Counted from the stretch's first letter, positions 36,293-46,045 are shown. The stretch: 64,000 nt of DNA from Pseudomonas putida (GCF_028682455.1 NZ_JANHLD010000004.1:1-64000); one strand, 5' to 3'. Notes: generated by a model from the sequence alone, not told the origin. Made by a program: numbers and translations.

Positions 36293-38992
36293 ATGCCCCA
36301 GGTGGATCCCGAGCTGTTCGATCGCGGCCAGTTCCAGGCGGAACTGGCCCTCAAGGCTAGCCCCATCGCTGCCTTCAAGAAAGCCATCCGCCAGGCGGGT
36401 GAAGTGCTCGACAAGCGCTTTCGCGACAACCGCGAGATCCGCCGGCTGATCGAGGACCGCGCCTGGTTCGTCGACAACATCCTGCAACAGGCCTGGAACC
36501 AGTTCACCTGGAGCGAAGACGCCGATATCGCCCTGATTGCCACCGGTGGTTACGGGCGTGGCGAGCTGCACCCCCACTCCGACATCGACCTGCTGATCCT
36601 GCTCGACAGCGCCGATCACGAGGTGTTTCGCGACTCGATCGAACGCTTCCTGACCCTGCTCTGGGACATCGGCCTGGAAGTGGGCCAGAGCGTACGTTCG
36701 GTCGACGAATGTGCAGAGCAAGCGCGCGCCGACCTGACCGTGGTCACCAACCTCATGGAAAGTCGCACCATCGCCGGCCCCGAGCATTTGCGCCAGCGCA
36801 TGCTCGAAGTCACCAGCACCGCGCACATGTGGCCGAGCAAGGAGTTCTTCCTGGCCAAGCGCGCGGAGCAGAAGGCCCGGCATCACAAGTACAACGACAC
36901 CGAATACAACCTTGAGCCCAACGTAAAGGGCTCACCCGGGGGCCTGCGCGATATCCAGACGGTGCTCTGGATCGCCCGCCGCCAGTACGGCACCCTCAAC
37001 CTGCACGCCCTGGCTGGCGAAGGTTTCCTGCTGGAAAGCGAGAACGCCCTGCTGGCCTCCTCCCAGGAGTTCCTGTGGAAGGTCCGCTACGCCCTGCACA
37101 TGCTGGCGGGACGCGCCGAAGACCGGCTGCTGTTCGACCACCAGCGCAGCATCGCCGCCCTGCTGGGCTTTACCGATGAGAACCCCAAGCGGGCCATCGA
37201 GCAGTTCATGCAGCAGTACTACCGGGTGGTCATGAGCATCGCCGAGCTCAGCGACCTGATCATCCAGCACTTCGAAGAAGTCATCCTCGACGACGACAGC
37301 GGCAACACCCAGCCCCTCAACGCCCGCTTCCGCCTGCATGACGGCTACATCGAGGCGGTCAGGCCGAACGTGTTCAAGCGTACGCCGTTCGCCATGCTGG
37401 AAATCTTCGTGCTGATGGCCCAGCACCCGGAAATCAAGGGCGTGCGTGCCGACACCATTCGCCTGCTGCGCGAACACCGCCACTTGATCGACGACGAGTT
37501 TCGCAACGACATTCGCAACACCAGCCTGTTCATCGAGCTGTTCAAGTGCGAAATCGGCATACACCGCAACCTGCGACGCATGAACCGCTACGGCATCCTG
37601 GGCCGCTACCTGCCGGAGTTCGGCCTGATCGTCGGGCAGATGCAGCACGACCTGTTCCACATCTATACGGTCGACGCGCACACCCTGAACCTGATCAAGC
37701 ACCTGCGCAAACTGCAGTACACCCCGGTGTCCGAGAAATTCCCGCTGGCCAGCAAGCTCATGGGCCGGCTGCCCAAGCCTGAACTGATCTACCTGGCCGG
37801 GCTCTACCACGACATCGGCAAGGGCCGCCAGGGCGACCACTCCGAGCTTGGCGCCGTGGACGCCCAGGCGTTCTGCGTGCGCCACCAGTTGCCGGTGTGG
37901 GACAGCCGCCTGATCGTCTGGCTGGTGCAGCATCACCTGGTGATGTCGACCACCGCCCAGCGCAAGGACCTCTCCGACCCGCAGGTGATCCACGATTTTG
38001 CACAGCTGGTAGGCGATGAAACCCGCCTGGACTACCTCTATGTGCTGACCGTGGCCGACATCAACGCTACCAATCCAAGCCTGTGGAACTCCTGGCGTGC
38101 CAGCCTGCTGCGCCAGCTCTACACCGAGACCAAGCGCGCCTTGCGCCGCGGCCTGGAAAACCCGCTGGACCGCGAAGAGCAGATCCGCCAGACCCAGAGT
38201 GCGGCCCTGGACATCCTGATCCGCGAAGGCACCGACCCGGACGACGTCGAGCAACTCTGGGCACAGCTGGGCGACGACTACTTCCTGCGCCATACCGCCG
38301 CCGACGTGGCCTGGCACAGCGACGCGATCCTCCAGCAGCCGGCCGATGGCGGCCCGCTGGTACTGATCAAGGAAACCACCCAGCGTGAATTCGAGGGTGG
38401 CACGCAGATCTTCATCTACGCGCCCGACCAGCACGATTTCTTCGCCGTGACCGTAGCGGCCATGGACCAGCTCAACCTGAACATCCATGACGCCCGCATC
38501 ATCACCTCCAGCAGCCAGTTCACCCTCGACACCTATATCGTGCTCGACAACGATGGCGGCTCGATCGGTGACAACCCGCAGCGGGTCAAGGAGATTCGCG
38601 ACGGCCTGACCGACGCCCTGCGCAACCCGGACGACTATCCGACCATCATCAAGCGTCGCGTGCCGCGCCAGCTCAAGCACTTCACCTTCGCGCCGCAAGT
38701 TACCATCCACAACGACGCCCAGCGGCCGGTGACCATCCTCGAACTCAGCGCCCCCGACCGCCCAGGCCTGTTGGCGCGAATCGGCAAGATTTTCCTGGAG
38801 TTCGACCTGTCGCTGCAAAATGCCAAGATTGCCACCCTCGGCGAACGGGTCGAAGACGTGTTCTTCATCACCGACGCCGACAACCAGCCGCTGTCCGACC
38901 CACAGCTGTGCAGCCGCCTGCAGGATGCCATCGTCGAGCAATTGCGCGTCGACCAGGCCGCCGTGGCACCGATTTCCCGCCTGACCATTTAA
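36293..38992 (+). CDS. glnD: [Protein-PII] uridylyltransferase/uridylyl-removing enzyme
   Basis: Bifunctional nitrogen sensor that uridylylates PII proteins when glutamine is low and removes UMP when it is high. The 899 residues show, in order, a nucleotidyltransferase domain (GGYGRGELHPHSDIDLLIL, about residues 84-102), a central helical region, an HD domain (YLAGLYHDIGKGRQGDHSELG) and two C-terminal ACT domains (around residues 700 and 820) that sense glutamine. AGGAAAG lies before the ATG. It is 21 bases after map. Confidence 0.98.
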   Translation: MPQVDPELFDRGQFQAELALKASPIAAFKKAIRQAGEVLDKRFRDNREIRRLIEDRAWFVDNILQQAWNQFTWSEDADIALIATGGYGRGELHPHSDIDLLILLDSADHEVFRDSIERFLTLLWDIGLEVGQSVRSVDECAEQARADLTVVTNLMESRTIAGPEHLRQRMLEVTSTAHMWPSKEFFLAKRAEQKARHHKYNDTEYNLEPNVKGSPGGLRDIQTVLWIARRQYGTLNLHALAGEGFLLESENALLASSQEFLWKVRYALHMLAGRAEDRLLFDHQRSIAALLGFTDENPKRAIEQFMQQYYRVVMSIAELSDLIIQHFEEVILDDDSGNTQPLNARFRLHDGYIEAVRPNVFKRTPFAMLEIFVLMAQHPEIKGVRADTIRLLREHRHLIDDEFRNDIRNTSLFIELFKCEIGIHRNLRRMNRYGILGRYLPEFGLIVGQMQHDLFHIYTVDAHTLNLIKHLRKLQYTPVSEKFPLASKLMGRLPKPELIYLAGLYHDIGKGRQGDHSELGAVDAQAFCVRHQLPVWDSRLIVWLVQHHLVMSTTAQRKDLSDPQVIHDFAQLVGDETRLDYLYVLTVADINATNPSLWNSWRASLLRQLYTETKRALRRGLENPLDREEQIRQTQSAALDILIREGTDPDDVEQLWAQLGDDYFLRHTAADVAWHSDAILQQPADGGPLVLIKETTQREFEGGTQIFIYAPDQHDFFAVTVAAMDQLNLNIHDARIITSSSQFTLDTYIVLDNDGGSIGDNPQRVKEIRDGLTDALRNPDDYPTIIKRRVPRQLKHFTFAPQVTIHNDAQRPVTILELSAPDRPGLLARIGKIFLEFDLSLQNAKIATLGERVEDVFFITDADNQPLSDPQLCSRLQDAIVEQLRVDQAAVAPISRLTI

Positions 38993-39014
38993 CGTTTGAC
39001 GAGACCTTGCGCCG

Positions 39015-40208
39015 ATGAACACCGATTTGCTCCAGCTTCAGCCTTACCCGTTCGAGAAACTGCGTGCATTGCTCGGCAGCGTCCAGCCGAACGCCGACAA
39101 ACGCGCCATTGCCCTGTCGATCGGTGAGCCCAAGCATGAATCACCGGCCTTCGTCGCCCAGGCCCTGGCCGACAACCTGCAGCAGATGGCCGTCTATCCC
39201 ACCACCGCCGGCCTGCCGGCCCTGCGCCAGGCCATCACACGCTGGTGCGAGCGTCGCTTCAACGTGCCCAGCGGCTGGCTGGATGCCGACAAGCACGTGC
39301 TGCCGGTCAATGGCACCCGCGAAGCCCTGTTCGCCTTCACCCAGGCGGTAGTCAACCGTGATGCCGACGGCCTGGTGATCAGCCCCAACCCGTTCTACCA
39401 GATCTACGAAGGCGCAGCCCTGCTGGCCGGCGCTACCCCGCACTACCTGCCGTGCCTTGACAGCAACGGCTTCAACCCGGACTTCGACGCCGTCTCGGCC
39501 GATACCTGGAAGCGCTGCCAGATCCTGTTCCTGTGCTCCCCTGGCAACCCCACCGGCGCCCTGGTGCCGATGGAAACCCTGAAAAAGCTGATCGCCCTGG
39601 CTGATGAACACGATTTCGTGATTGCCGCCGACGAGTGCTACAGCGAACTTTACTTCGATGAGCAAACCCCGCCACCGGGCCTGCTCAGCGCCTGCGTGGA
39701 ACTGGGCCGCAGCGATTTCAAGCGTTGCGTGGTGTTCCACAGCCTGTCCAAGCGCTCCAACCTGCCGGGCCTGCGCTCGGGCTTCGTGGCTGGCGACGCC
39801 GAGATCATCAAGCCGTTCCTGCTGTACCGCACCTACCATGGCTGTGCCATGCCGATCCAGACGCAACTGGCGAGCATCGCAGCCTGGAACGATGAGGAGC
39901 ATGTACTGGCCAACCGTGACCTGTACCGCGAGAAATTCGATGCGGTATTGGAAATCCTCGCGCCGGTGCTGGATGTGCAACGTCCGGACGGCGGTTTCTA
40001 TCTCTGGGCCAAAGTACCCGGCGACGATGCCGAGTTCTGTCGCGACCTGTACCAGACCCAGCACGTGACCGTGGTGCCGGGCTCCTACCTGTCCCGCGAA
40101 GTGAATGGCGTCAATCCGGGCGCCGGGCGTGTGCGCATGGCACTGGTTGCGTCGCTGGCGGAGTGTGTGGAAGCGGCAGAGCGGATTCGCACCTTCCTGC
40201 AGAAGTAA
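39015..40208 (+). CDS. dapC: N-succinyldiaminopimelate aminotransferase
   Basis: PLP-dependent transaminase of the succinylase lysine/diaminopimelate pathway. The 397 residues belong to fold type I, with the Schiff-base lysine in FHSLSKRSNLPGLRSGF and conserved SPGNPTGALV and ADECYSELYF blocks. It lies 22 bases after glnD and two genes from dapD, with dapE further on, so three pathway enzymes are in this window. A REP palindrome separates it from the convergent antiporter gene. Confidence 0.93.
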   Translation: MNTDLLQLQPYPFEKLRALLGSVQPNADKRAIALSIGEPKHESPAFVAQALADNLQQMAVYPTTAGLPALRQAITRWCERRFNVPSGWLDADKHVLPVNGTREALFAFTQAVVNRDADGLVISPNPFYQIYEGAALLAGATPHYLPCLDSNGFNPDFDAVSADTWKRCQILFLCSPGNPTGALVPMETLKKLIALADEHDFVIAADECYSELYFDEQTPPPGLLSACVELGRSDFKRCVVFHSLSKRSNLPGLRSGFVAGDAEIIKPFLLYRTYHGCAMPIQTQLASIAAWNDEEHVLANRDLYREKFDAVLEILAPVLDVQRPDGGFYLWAKVPGDDAEFCRDLYQTQHVTVVPGSYLSREVNGVNPGAGRVRMALVASLAECVEAAERIRTFLQK

Positions 40209-40211
40209 AGC

Positions 40212-40261
40212 CATCGCGGGGCAAGCCCGCTCCTACATCAGGAGCGGGCTTGCCCCGCGAT
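40212..40261. repeat. REP palindrome pair between dapC and the antiporter gene
   Basis: CATCGCGGGGCAAGCCCGCT faces its complement with a 4-6 base loop, filling the whole 53-base gap between two convergent genes. The hairpin probably protects both 3' ends. Same unit as at 15840, 48935 and 55653. Confidence 0.93.
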
Positions 40262-41908
40262 TCATTTCACCGCCCCCAGGTTCGCCTCGCTCAAGTCCAG
40301 CTCGCCCAGCACCTCGCGCACCACGTCATCCCCCACCTGGTGATGGCGGTGCAGTTTGTACAACTCCAGCCGCTGCGCCCGCAGCGCACGCAACCGCAAG
40401 CGCCGCTCCAGTTGGTCCATCTGCTCGGCCAGGGCCTGGGCCTCGGCATTGTCGTTGAAGGTGTCCAGTTGATGGCGGTACTCGGCCATCAAGCGCGCCT
40501 TGAGTTCCGCCGCCAGCGCTGCCTGTGCCGCATCCTGCGGGACTCCCGGCTCGGCCAGTTCCTCAGCCTCCAGGGCATGGATCGCCGCCTCTGCCGTGCG
40601 CCGCCAGGCGTCCTTGGCTTCCTGGCGCAACGTGTCGTCCGGACTCTTCGGCACCCCGCGCAGCAAAACCGGCAAGGCGACACAGGCCGACACCAGTGAA
40701 AGCAGAATGACCCCCGCGGCGATGAAGATCAGCAGGTCTCGCTCCGGGAATGCAGTGCCGGCGCTGATCAGCAGCGGGACCGACATGACACCGGCCAGCG
40801 TCACCGCCCCGCGCACTCCACCAAGGGTCAGCAACCAGCAGGAGCGTGCATTGGGCACCTCCACCAGGTCCTTCTTGCCACGCCAGCGACGAATCATGCC
40901 GATCAGCCGCCACACGCCCTGTACCCAGACAAAGCGCAGCACCACCAGCACGGCAAAGATCGCCACCACATCCAGGCAACGCCACAGCAAGGTTGGCCAC
41001 AATGACGCTTCGTGACTGGTGACCGCCTTGATGATGTCTGGCAACTGCAGGCCCAGCAGCAGGAAGATCAAGCCGTTGAAGCTGAACTCGAGCAGCGACC
41101 AGACACTGCGGTTGAGCAGCCGGGTGCTGGTCTGGCGCGGCAGCAGGTCGAGCCAGCTTTGCATCATCCCTGCCGCCACCGCCGAGAGAATCCCGGAAGC
41201 GCCAAGCCGTTCGGCCAACACATAGGCGGCAAACGGCAGCAACAACATGAACACCACGTGGGTGGCCGGATCGTCCCAACCGCGGGCGATCATCCAGGCT
41301 CGCAGGCGCCCTACCAACCAGCTGAGCGCAACACCGATGGCCAGGCCACCCACCGCCACCAGCACGAAGGTGACGCTGGCCTGGGCCAGCGAGAACGCCC
41401 CGGTAATCGCCGCCGCCAGCGCGAACTTGAAGGTCACAAGGCCGGTCGCATCGTTCATCAGGGCTTCGCCTTGAAGCATGTGCATCAAGGGGGTCGGCAG
41501 GCGATCCTGGGTGATGGCCGACACGGCCACGGCGTCGGTTGGCGACAGCACCGCGGCCAGCGCAAAGGCCACCGGCAGCGGGATACTCGGCAGAATCCAG
41601 TGAATGAAGTAGCCGGCGCCCACCACGGTGAACAGTACCAGGCCCACGGCCAGGGTCAGGATCGGCCCCCGCAGCCGCCACAGGTCACGCTTGGGCATGC
41701 GCCAGCCATCGGCGAACAGCAAGGGCGGCAGAAACAGAAAAAGGAACAACTCGGGGTCCAGGGCCACGTGCAGCCCCAGGGTCGGCCACGCCAGCAAGGC
41801 ACCGGCACCGATCTGCACCAGAGGCAGCGGCAGGGGGATAACCCGACCCACAAGTTTGGAGACACTCACCAGCATCAGCAGGATGAGAACGGTGTAGGCT
41901 GATTGCAT
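40262..41908 (-). CDS. Na+/H+ antiporter, CPA1 family
   Basis: Inner-membrane cation/proton exchanger of 548 residues with about 11-12 hydrophobic segments in the first 400 residues. The CPA1 functional motifs are visible: FLFLPPLLFADGW, VLSPTDAVAVSAI and GEALMNDATGLV, the last with the Asn-Asp pair that carries ions in this family. The C-terminal 140 residues are soluble, charged and alanine-rich (helical, possible coiled coil around QALAEQMDQLERRLRLRALR). AGGA lies upstream of the ATG. It is convergent with dapC; the ion specificity cannot be read from the sequence. Confidence 0.9.
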   Translation of the reverse strand: MQSAYTVLILLMLVSVSKLVGRVIPLPLPLVQIGAGALLAWPTLGLHVALDPELFLFLFLPPLLFADGWRMPKRDLWRLRGPILTLAVGLVLFTVVGAGYFIHWILPSIPLPVAFALAAVLSPTDAVAVSAITQDRLPTPLMHMLQGEALMNDATGLVTFKFALAAAITGAFSLAQASVTFVLVAVGGLAIGVALSWLVGRLRAWMIARGWDDPATHVVFMLLLPFAAYVLAERLGASGILSAVAAGMMQSWLDLLPRQTSTRLLNRSVWSLLEFSFNGLIFLLLGLQLPDIIKAVTSHEASLWPTLLWRCLDVVAIFAVLVVLRFVWVQGVWRLIGMIRRWRGKKDLVEVPNARSCWLLTLGGVRGAVTLAGVMSVPLLISAGTAFPERDLLIFIAAGVILLSLVSACVALPVLLRGVPKSPDDTLRQEAKDAWRRTAEAAIHALEAEELAEPGVPQDAAQAALAAELKARLMAEYRHQLDTFNDNAEAQALAEQMDQLERRLRLRALRAQRLELYKLHRHHQVGDDVVREVLGELDLSEANLGAVK

Positions 41909-42138
41909 ACGGCGTGTTCCTGTTCAATTCATGCGCGATCAATGGCGCACAAGGCCCGGACAGGGCTTGCCATTGAAACGACATAGTAGCCGTTCAGGCT
42001 GCTTGCGCACCGCTGCACAAAAGTCGCAGAGACTGCCGAAACCTGTAACACAATGCTACAAAGAGCCTCGGCAAGGCCAACCCAAACACGTAGTCCGTGG
42101 CATAATCCTTCACCATTTTTTCCCAGGAGGGGCAAGAC

Positions 42139-42501
42139 ATGATCAACCGCGACAAGCCATTGCACCTTTATGGAATCAAGGCCTGTGACACCATGAAGAA
42201 AGCCCGCACCTGGCTGGAAGACAAAGGCCTGGGCTACGACTTTCACGACTACAAGACCCAAGGCATTGACCGTGACAGCCTGAACCGCTGGTGCAACGAG
42301 CACGGCTGGGAAACCGTCCTCAACCGTGCCGGCACTACCTTCCGCAAGCTCGACGACGCCCAGAAGGCCGACCTCGACCAGGCCAAGGCCATCGAACTGA
42401 TGCTGGCCCAACCGTCGATGATCAAGCGCCCAGTGCTCGACCTCGGCGAGCGGACCCTGGTGGGCTTCAAGCCCGACCTGTACGCAGCCGCCCTTCAATA
42501 A
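42139..42501 (+). CDS. yffB: ArsC/Spx-family protein, YffB type
   Basis: Small thioredoxin-fold protein of 120 residues. LYGIKACDTMKKARTWLEDKG holds the N-terminal helix with a single cysteine (no CxxC), and the C-terminus has the family RPVLDLGERTLVGF with the conserved Arg-Pro. AGGAGGGG precedes the ATG. YffB is a glutathione-linked reductase-like protein without proven arsenate activity. It sits 42 bases before dapD, as in other pseudomonads, but a link to lysine synthesis is unproven. Confidence 0.88.
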   Translation: MINRDKPLHLYGIKACDTMKKARTWLEDKGLGYDFHDYKTQGIDRDSLNRWCNEHGWETVLNRAGTTFRKLDDAQKADLDQAKAIELMLAQPSMIKRPVLDLGERTLVGFKPDLYAAALQ

Positions 42502-42543
42502 CGCGGCGCCAAGCTTTCATTCAAATTCGCAAGAGGTAACTGC

Positions 42544-43578
42544 ATGTCCACTACCCTGTTCAGCCTGGCCTTCGGTGTCGGCACTCAAAACCGCCAAGGC
42601 GCCTGGCTGGAAGTCTTCTACGCACAGCCACTGGTCAACCCGAGCGCCGAACTGGTTGCAGCCGTCGCGCCAGTACTGGGTTATGAAGGTGGCAACCAGG
42701 CCATCGCTTTCAGCAACGCCCAGGCCGCACAGCTGGCCGACGCCCTCAAGGGTGTCGACGCAACCCAGGCCGCCCTGCTGACCCGCCTGGCCGAAAGCAA
42801 CAAGCCGCTGGTCGCCACCCTGCTGGCCGAAGACGCCGCCCTGAGCTCCACGCCCGAGGCCTACCTCAAGCTGCACCTGCTTTCGCACCGCCTGGTCAAG
42901 CCGCACGGCCTGAGCCTGGCCGGTATCTTCCCGTTGCTGCCGAACGTGGCCTGGACCAGCCAGGGCGCCGTCGACCTGGCCGAACTTGCCGGGCAGCAAC
43001 TGGAAGCACGCCTGAAGGGCGAACTGCTGGAAGTGTTCTCGGTCGACAAGTTCCCGAAAATGACCGACTACGTCGTGCCGGCCGGTGTGCGTATCGCCGA
43101 CAGCGCTCGCGTACGCCTGGGTGCCTACATCGGCGAAGGCACCACCATCATGCACGAAGGCTTCGTCAACTTTAACGCCGGTACCGAAGGCCCGGGCATG
43201 ATCGAAGGCCGCGTTTCGGCGGGCGTGTTCGTCGGCAAGGGTTCGGACCTGGGCGGCGGCTGCTCGACCATGGGTACCCTGTCGGGTGGTGGCAACATCA
43301 TCATCAAGGTCGGTGAAGGCTGCCTGATCGGCGCCAACGCCGGTATCGGCATCCCGCTGGGCGACCGCAACACCGTCGAAGCCGGCCTGTACATCACCGC
43401 CGGCACCAAGGTGGCCCTGCTCGACGAGCAGAACCAACTGGTCAAGGTGGTCAAGGCCCGTGACCTGGCAGGCCAGACCGACCTGCTATTCCGCCGCAAC
43501 TCGGTGACCGGCGCAGTAGAGTGCAAGACGCACAAGTCGGCCATCGAGCTGAACGAAGCGCTGCACGCCCACAACTAA
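42544..43578 (+). CDS. dapD: 2,3,4,5-tetrahydropyridine-2,6-dicarboxylate N-succinyltransferase
   Basis: Succinylates tetrahydrodipicolinate, entering the succinylase branch of lysine and meso-DAP synthesis. The 344 residues comprise an N-terminal helical domain and a left-handed beta-helix (RIADSARVRLGAYIGEGTTIM, then GCSTMGTLSGGGNIIIKVG). This is the longer actinobacterial/Pseudomonas DapD type. Isoleucine/valine/glycine hexapeptide periodicity is clear. AGAGGTAA precedes the ATG. Confidence 0.97.
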   Translation: MSTTLFSLAFGVGTQNRQGAWLEVFYAQPLVNPSAELVAAVAPVLGYEGGNQAIAFSNAQAAQLADALKGVDATQAALLTRLAESNKPLVATLLAEDAALSSTPEAYLKLHLLSHRLVKPHGLSLAGIFPLLPNVAWTSQGAVDLAELAGQQLEARLKGELLEVFSVDKFPKMTDYVVPAGVRIADSARVRLGAYIGEGTTIMHEGFVNFNAGTEGPGMIEGRVSAGVFVGKGSDLGGGCSTMGTLSGGGNIIIKVGEGCLIGANAGIGIPLGDRNTVEAGLYITAGTKVALLDEQNQLVKVVKARDLAGQTDLLFRRNSVTGAVECKTHKSAIELNEALHAHN

Positions 43579-43586
43579 GTGGTACC

Positions 43587-43615
43587 ATCGGGTCTGGCCT
43601 AACGCCAGGCCCGAT
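43587..43615. other. Stem-loop after dapD
   Basis: Twelve-bp stem ATCGGGTCTGGC / GCCAGGCCCGAT (one G-T pair) with loop CTAAC, 9 bases after the dapD stop and 17 bases before csdA. It is too weak in following Ts to be a clear terminator, so it may be an mRNA-processing or partial-termination site. Confidence 0.5.
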
Positions 43616-43632
43616 ATTCAGGTCCGATCATC

Positions 43633-44838
43633 ATGTTCCAGCCCTCCCCGTGGCGTGCTGACTTCCCAGCCATCGCCGCCCTGCAACGCCAGCACCAGAC
43701 CTACCTGGACAACGCGGCCACCACGCAAAAACCGCAAGTCCTGCTCGATGCCTTGAGCCACTATTACGGCCACGGCGCCGCCAATGTGCACCGTGCCCAA
43801 CACCTTCCCGGTGCCCTCGCCACCCAGGCGTTCGAACGCAGCCGTGAGAAGGTCGCCAGCTGGCTGAACGCCGGCGACACCCAGAACATCGTCTTCACCC
43901 ATGGCGCGACATCGGCGCTGAACTTGCTGGCCTATGGCCTTGAAGGGCAGTTCGAAGCCGGTGACGAAATTGCCATCAGCGCCCTGGAACACCACGCCAA
44001 CCTGTTGCCCTGGCAACAGCTGGCCCATCGTCGCGGCCTCAAGCTGGTGATCCTGCCCCTCGACGGCCGCGGCCTGGTCGACCTGGAAATCGCACTCCAG
44101 CTGATTGGCCCGCGCACCCGATTGCTGGCGGTGAGCCAGTTGTCCAACGTGCTCGGCGCCTGGCAACCCCTGGCGCCGCTGCTGGACCACGCCCGTGCCC
44201 AAGGCGCGCTGACCGTGGTCGACGGTGCCCAGGGCGTGGTTCACGGTCGCCAGGACATGCAGCAACTGGGCTGCGACTTTTATGTGTTTTCCAGCCACAA
44301 ACTCTATGGCCCCGACGGCGTCGGCGTGCTTTACGGCCGCACCGAAGCCTTGGCGCGCCTGCGCCATTGGCAGTTCGGCGGCGAAATGGTCCAGATCGCC
44401 GACTACCACAGCGCAAGCTTTCGTTCGGCGCCCCTGGGATTCGAGGCCGGCACACCGCCTGTTGCCGGCGTAATCGGCCTGGGCGCCAGCCTCGATTACC
44501 TGGCAGGGCTCGATTCGAGCGCGGTGACCGAGCACGAAGCCGGTTTGCACCGCCATCTGCTGCGCGGCCTCAACGACCGCGAAGGTATCCGCCTGCTGGG
44601 CCAACCGCAGCTGGCCCTGGCCAGTTTCGTGGTCGACGGCGTCCACAATGCGGACCTCGCGCACATGCTGACCGAACAAGGCATCGCCGTACGCGCCGGG
44701 CATCATTGCGCCATGCCATTGCTCAAAAGCCTTGGGCTGGATGGCGCCATCCGCGTGTCCCTTGCCCTGTACAACGACTCCGACGACCTGCAGCGCTTCT
44801 TCGAGGCACTGGACCAAGCCCTGGAGCTACTGCGATGA
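43633..44838 (+). CDS. csdA: Cysteine desulfurase CsdA/SufS family
   Basis: PLP enzyme that removes sulfur from cysteine as a persulfide. The 401 residues are group II type: the PLP lysine lies in FSSHKLYGPDGVGVLYG and the persulfide cysteine in RAGHHCAMPLLK. It overlaps the csdE start by 4 bases, and the convergent gene encodes the TcdA/CsdL partner. This CsdA-CsdE-CsdL grouping points to tRNA modification rather than Fe-S assembly (inference). Confidence 0.93.
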   Translation: MFQPSPWRADFPAIAALQRQHQTYLDNAATTQKPQVLLDALSHYYGHGAANVHRAQHLPGALATQAFERSREKVASWLNAGDTQNIVFTHGATSALNLLAYGLEGQFEAGDEIAISALEHHANLLPWQQLAHRRGLKLVILPLDGRGLVDLEIALQLIGPRTRLLAVSQLSNVLGAWQPLAPLLDHARAQGALTVVDGAQGVVHGRQDMQQLGCDFYVFSSHKLYGPDGVGVLYGRTEALARLRHWQFGGEMVQIADYHSASFRSAPLGFEAGTPPVAGVIGLGASLDYLAGLDSSAVTEHEAGLHRHLLRGLNDREGIRLLGQPQLALASFVVDGVHNADLAHMLTEQGIAVRAGHHCAMPLLKSLGLDGAIRVSLALYNDSDDLQRFFEALDQALELLR

Positions 44839-45245
44839 GCCTGCCCGATAGCGCCCGGCAGGCCCTTGCCAGCTTCGAACACGCGGCCGGCTGGGAGCAG
44901 CGGGCACGCCTGCTGATGCAATGGGGCGAGCGCCTTGCGCCATTGAATGACGAAGAGAAATCCGAGGCCAACCGCGTTCACGGCTGTGAAAGCCAGGTCT
45001 GGCTGGTGGCCGAACAACAGGACGGCCAATGGCGCTTCAAGGGCGCCAGCGACGCACGGATCATTCGTGGCCTGCTGGCGCTGCTGCTGGTGCGGGTCGA
45101 GGGACTTTCCAGTGCGGAACTGGCGCAGCTTGACCTGCCCGGCTGGTTCAACCAGTTGGGCCTGGGTCGTCAGCTCTCACCTTCACGCAGCAACGGCTTG
45201 AACGCCGTGCTGCAACGCATGGCTCAGCTCGCTGCCGGCGCCTGA
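44835..45245 (+). CDS. csdE: SufE-family sulfur acceptor CsdE
   Basis: Accepts the persulfide from CsdA and passes it on. The ATG at 44835 overlaps the csdA stop (ATGA) and gives 136 residues. The acceptor cysteine lies in ANRVHGCESQVWLV, the family signature. Its last 22 bases overlap the 3' end of tcdA on the other strand. Confidence 0.93.
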   Translation: MSLPDSARQALASFEHAAGWEQRARLLMQWGERLAPLNDEEKSEANRVHGCESQVWLVAEQQDGQWRFKGASDARIIRGLLALLLVRVEGLSSAELAQLDLPGWFNQLGLGRQLSPSRSNGLNAVLQRMAQLAAGA

Positions 45246-46045
45246 GACTTGCGCTCGGAAGGGCGACGGGCTCCGCCGACCAGTTTTTCCACGGCCTTGC
45301 TGGCGGCGACCATTCCGAAGGTCGCCGTCACCATCATGACCGCGCCAAAACCGCCGGAGCAATCGAGCTTGACGCCCTCGCCGACAAAACTCTTCTGCAG
45401 GCAGACACTGCCGTCTCCCTTGGGGTAGCGCAGCTGCTCGGTGGAGAACACGCACGGCACGCTGTAGTTGCGGGTGACCGTACGGGAGAAGTTGTAGTCC
45501 CGCCGCAAGGTCGAACGCACCCGCGACGCCAGCGGGTCGTTGAAGGTCTTGTTCAGGTCGGCCACCTGGATCTGGGTCGGGTCGATCTGCCCACCGGCAC
45601 CGCCGGTGGTGATGATGGTCACCTTGTGCCGCTTGCACCAGCCGATCAATGCCGCCTTGGCCATGACACTGTCGATGCAGTCGATCACGCAGTCGATGTC
45701 CTTGCCGATGTACTCGGGCAGGGTGTCCTTGGTCACGAAGTCGACCACTGCATGCACCTTGCACGCCGGATTGATCGCCCGCAGGCGCTCGGCCATGACC
45801 TCGGCCTTGGCGCGACCGATGTTGCCTTCCATCGCGTGCAACTGGCGGTTGGTGTTGCTGACGCAAACATCGTCCAGGTCGAACAATGAAATTTCGCCAA
45901 CGCCACTGCGAGCCATGGCCTCGGCCGCCCACGAGCCTACGCCGCCGATGCCGACGATTGCCACATGGGCCTCGCGCAGGCGCTGCAAGCCGTTGTCGCC
46001 ATACAACCTTGCAACACCGGCAAAGCGTGGATCATCTGTACTCAT
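45224..46045 (-). CDS. tcdA: tRNA threonylcarbamoyladenosine dehydratase
   Basis: E1-like enzyme (CsdL/TcdA) that cyclises t6A to ct6A at position 37 of ANN-decoding tRNAs. ATG 46045 is chosen over 46051 because GGGG lies 7 bases upstream. The 273 residues show the nucleotide-binding loop VGIGGVGSWAAEAMARSG, LFDLDDVCVSNTNRQ and the DCVIDCIDSVMAKA block. It is convergent with csdE and overlaps it by 22 bases. Confidence 0.93.
   Translation of the reverse strand: MSTDDPRFAGVARLYGDNGLQRLREAHVAIVGIGGVGSWAAEAMARSGVGEISLFDLDDVCVSNTNRQLHAMEGNIGRAKAEVMAERLRAINPACKVHAVVDFVTKDTLPEYIGKDIDCVIDCIDSVMAKAALIGWCKRHKVTIITTGGAGGQIDPTQIQVADLNKTFNDPLASRVRSTLRRDYNFSRTVTRNYSVPCVFSTEQLRYPKGDGSVCLQKSFVGEGVKLDCSGGFGAVMMVTATFGMVAASKAVEKLVGGARRPSERKSQAPAAS

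Noticed and set aside
36932..39022. 696-residue minus-strand open frame
   Set aside because: It is antisense to glnD, which has full domain support.
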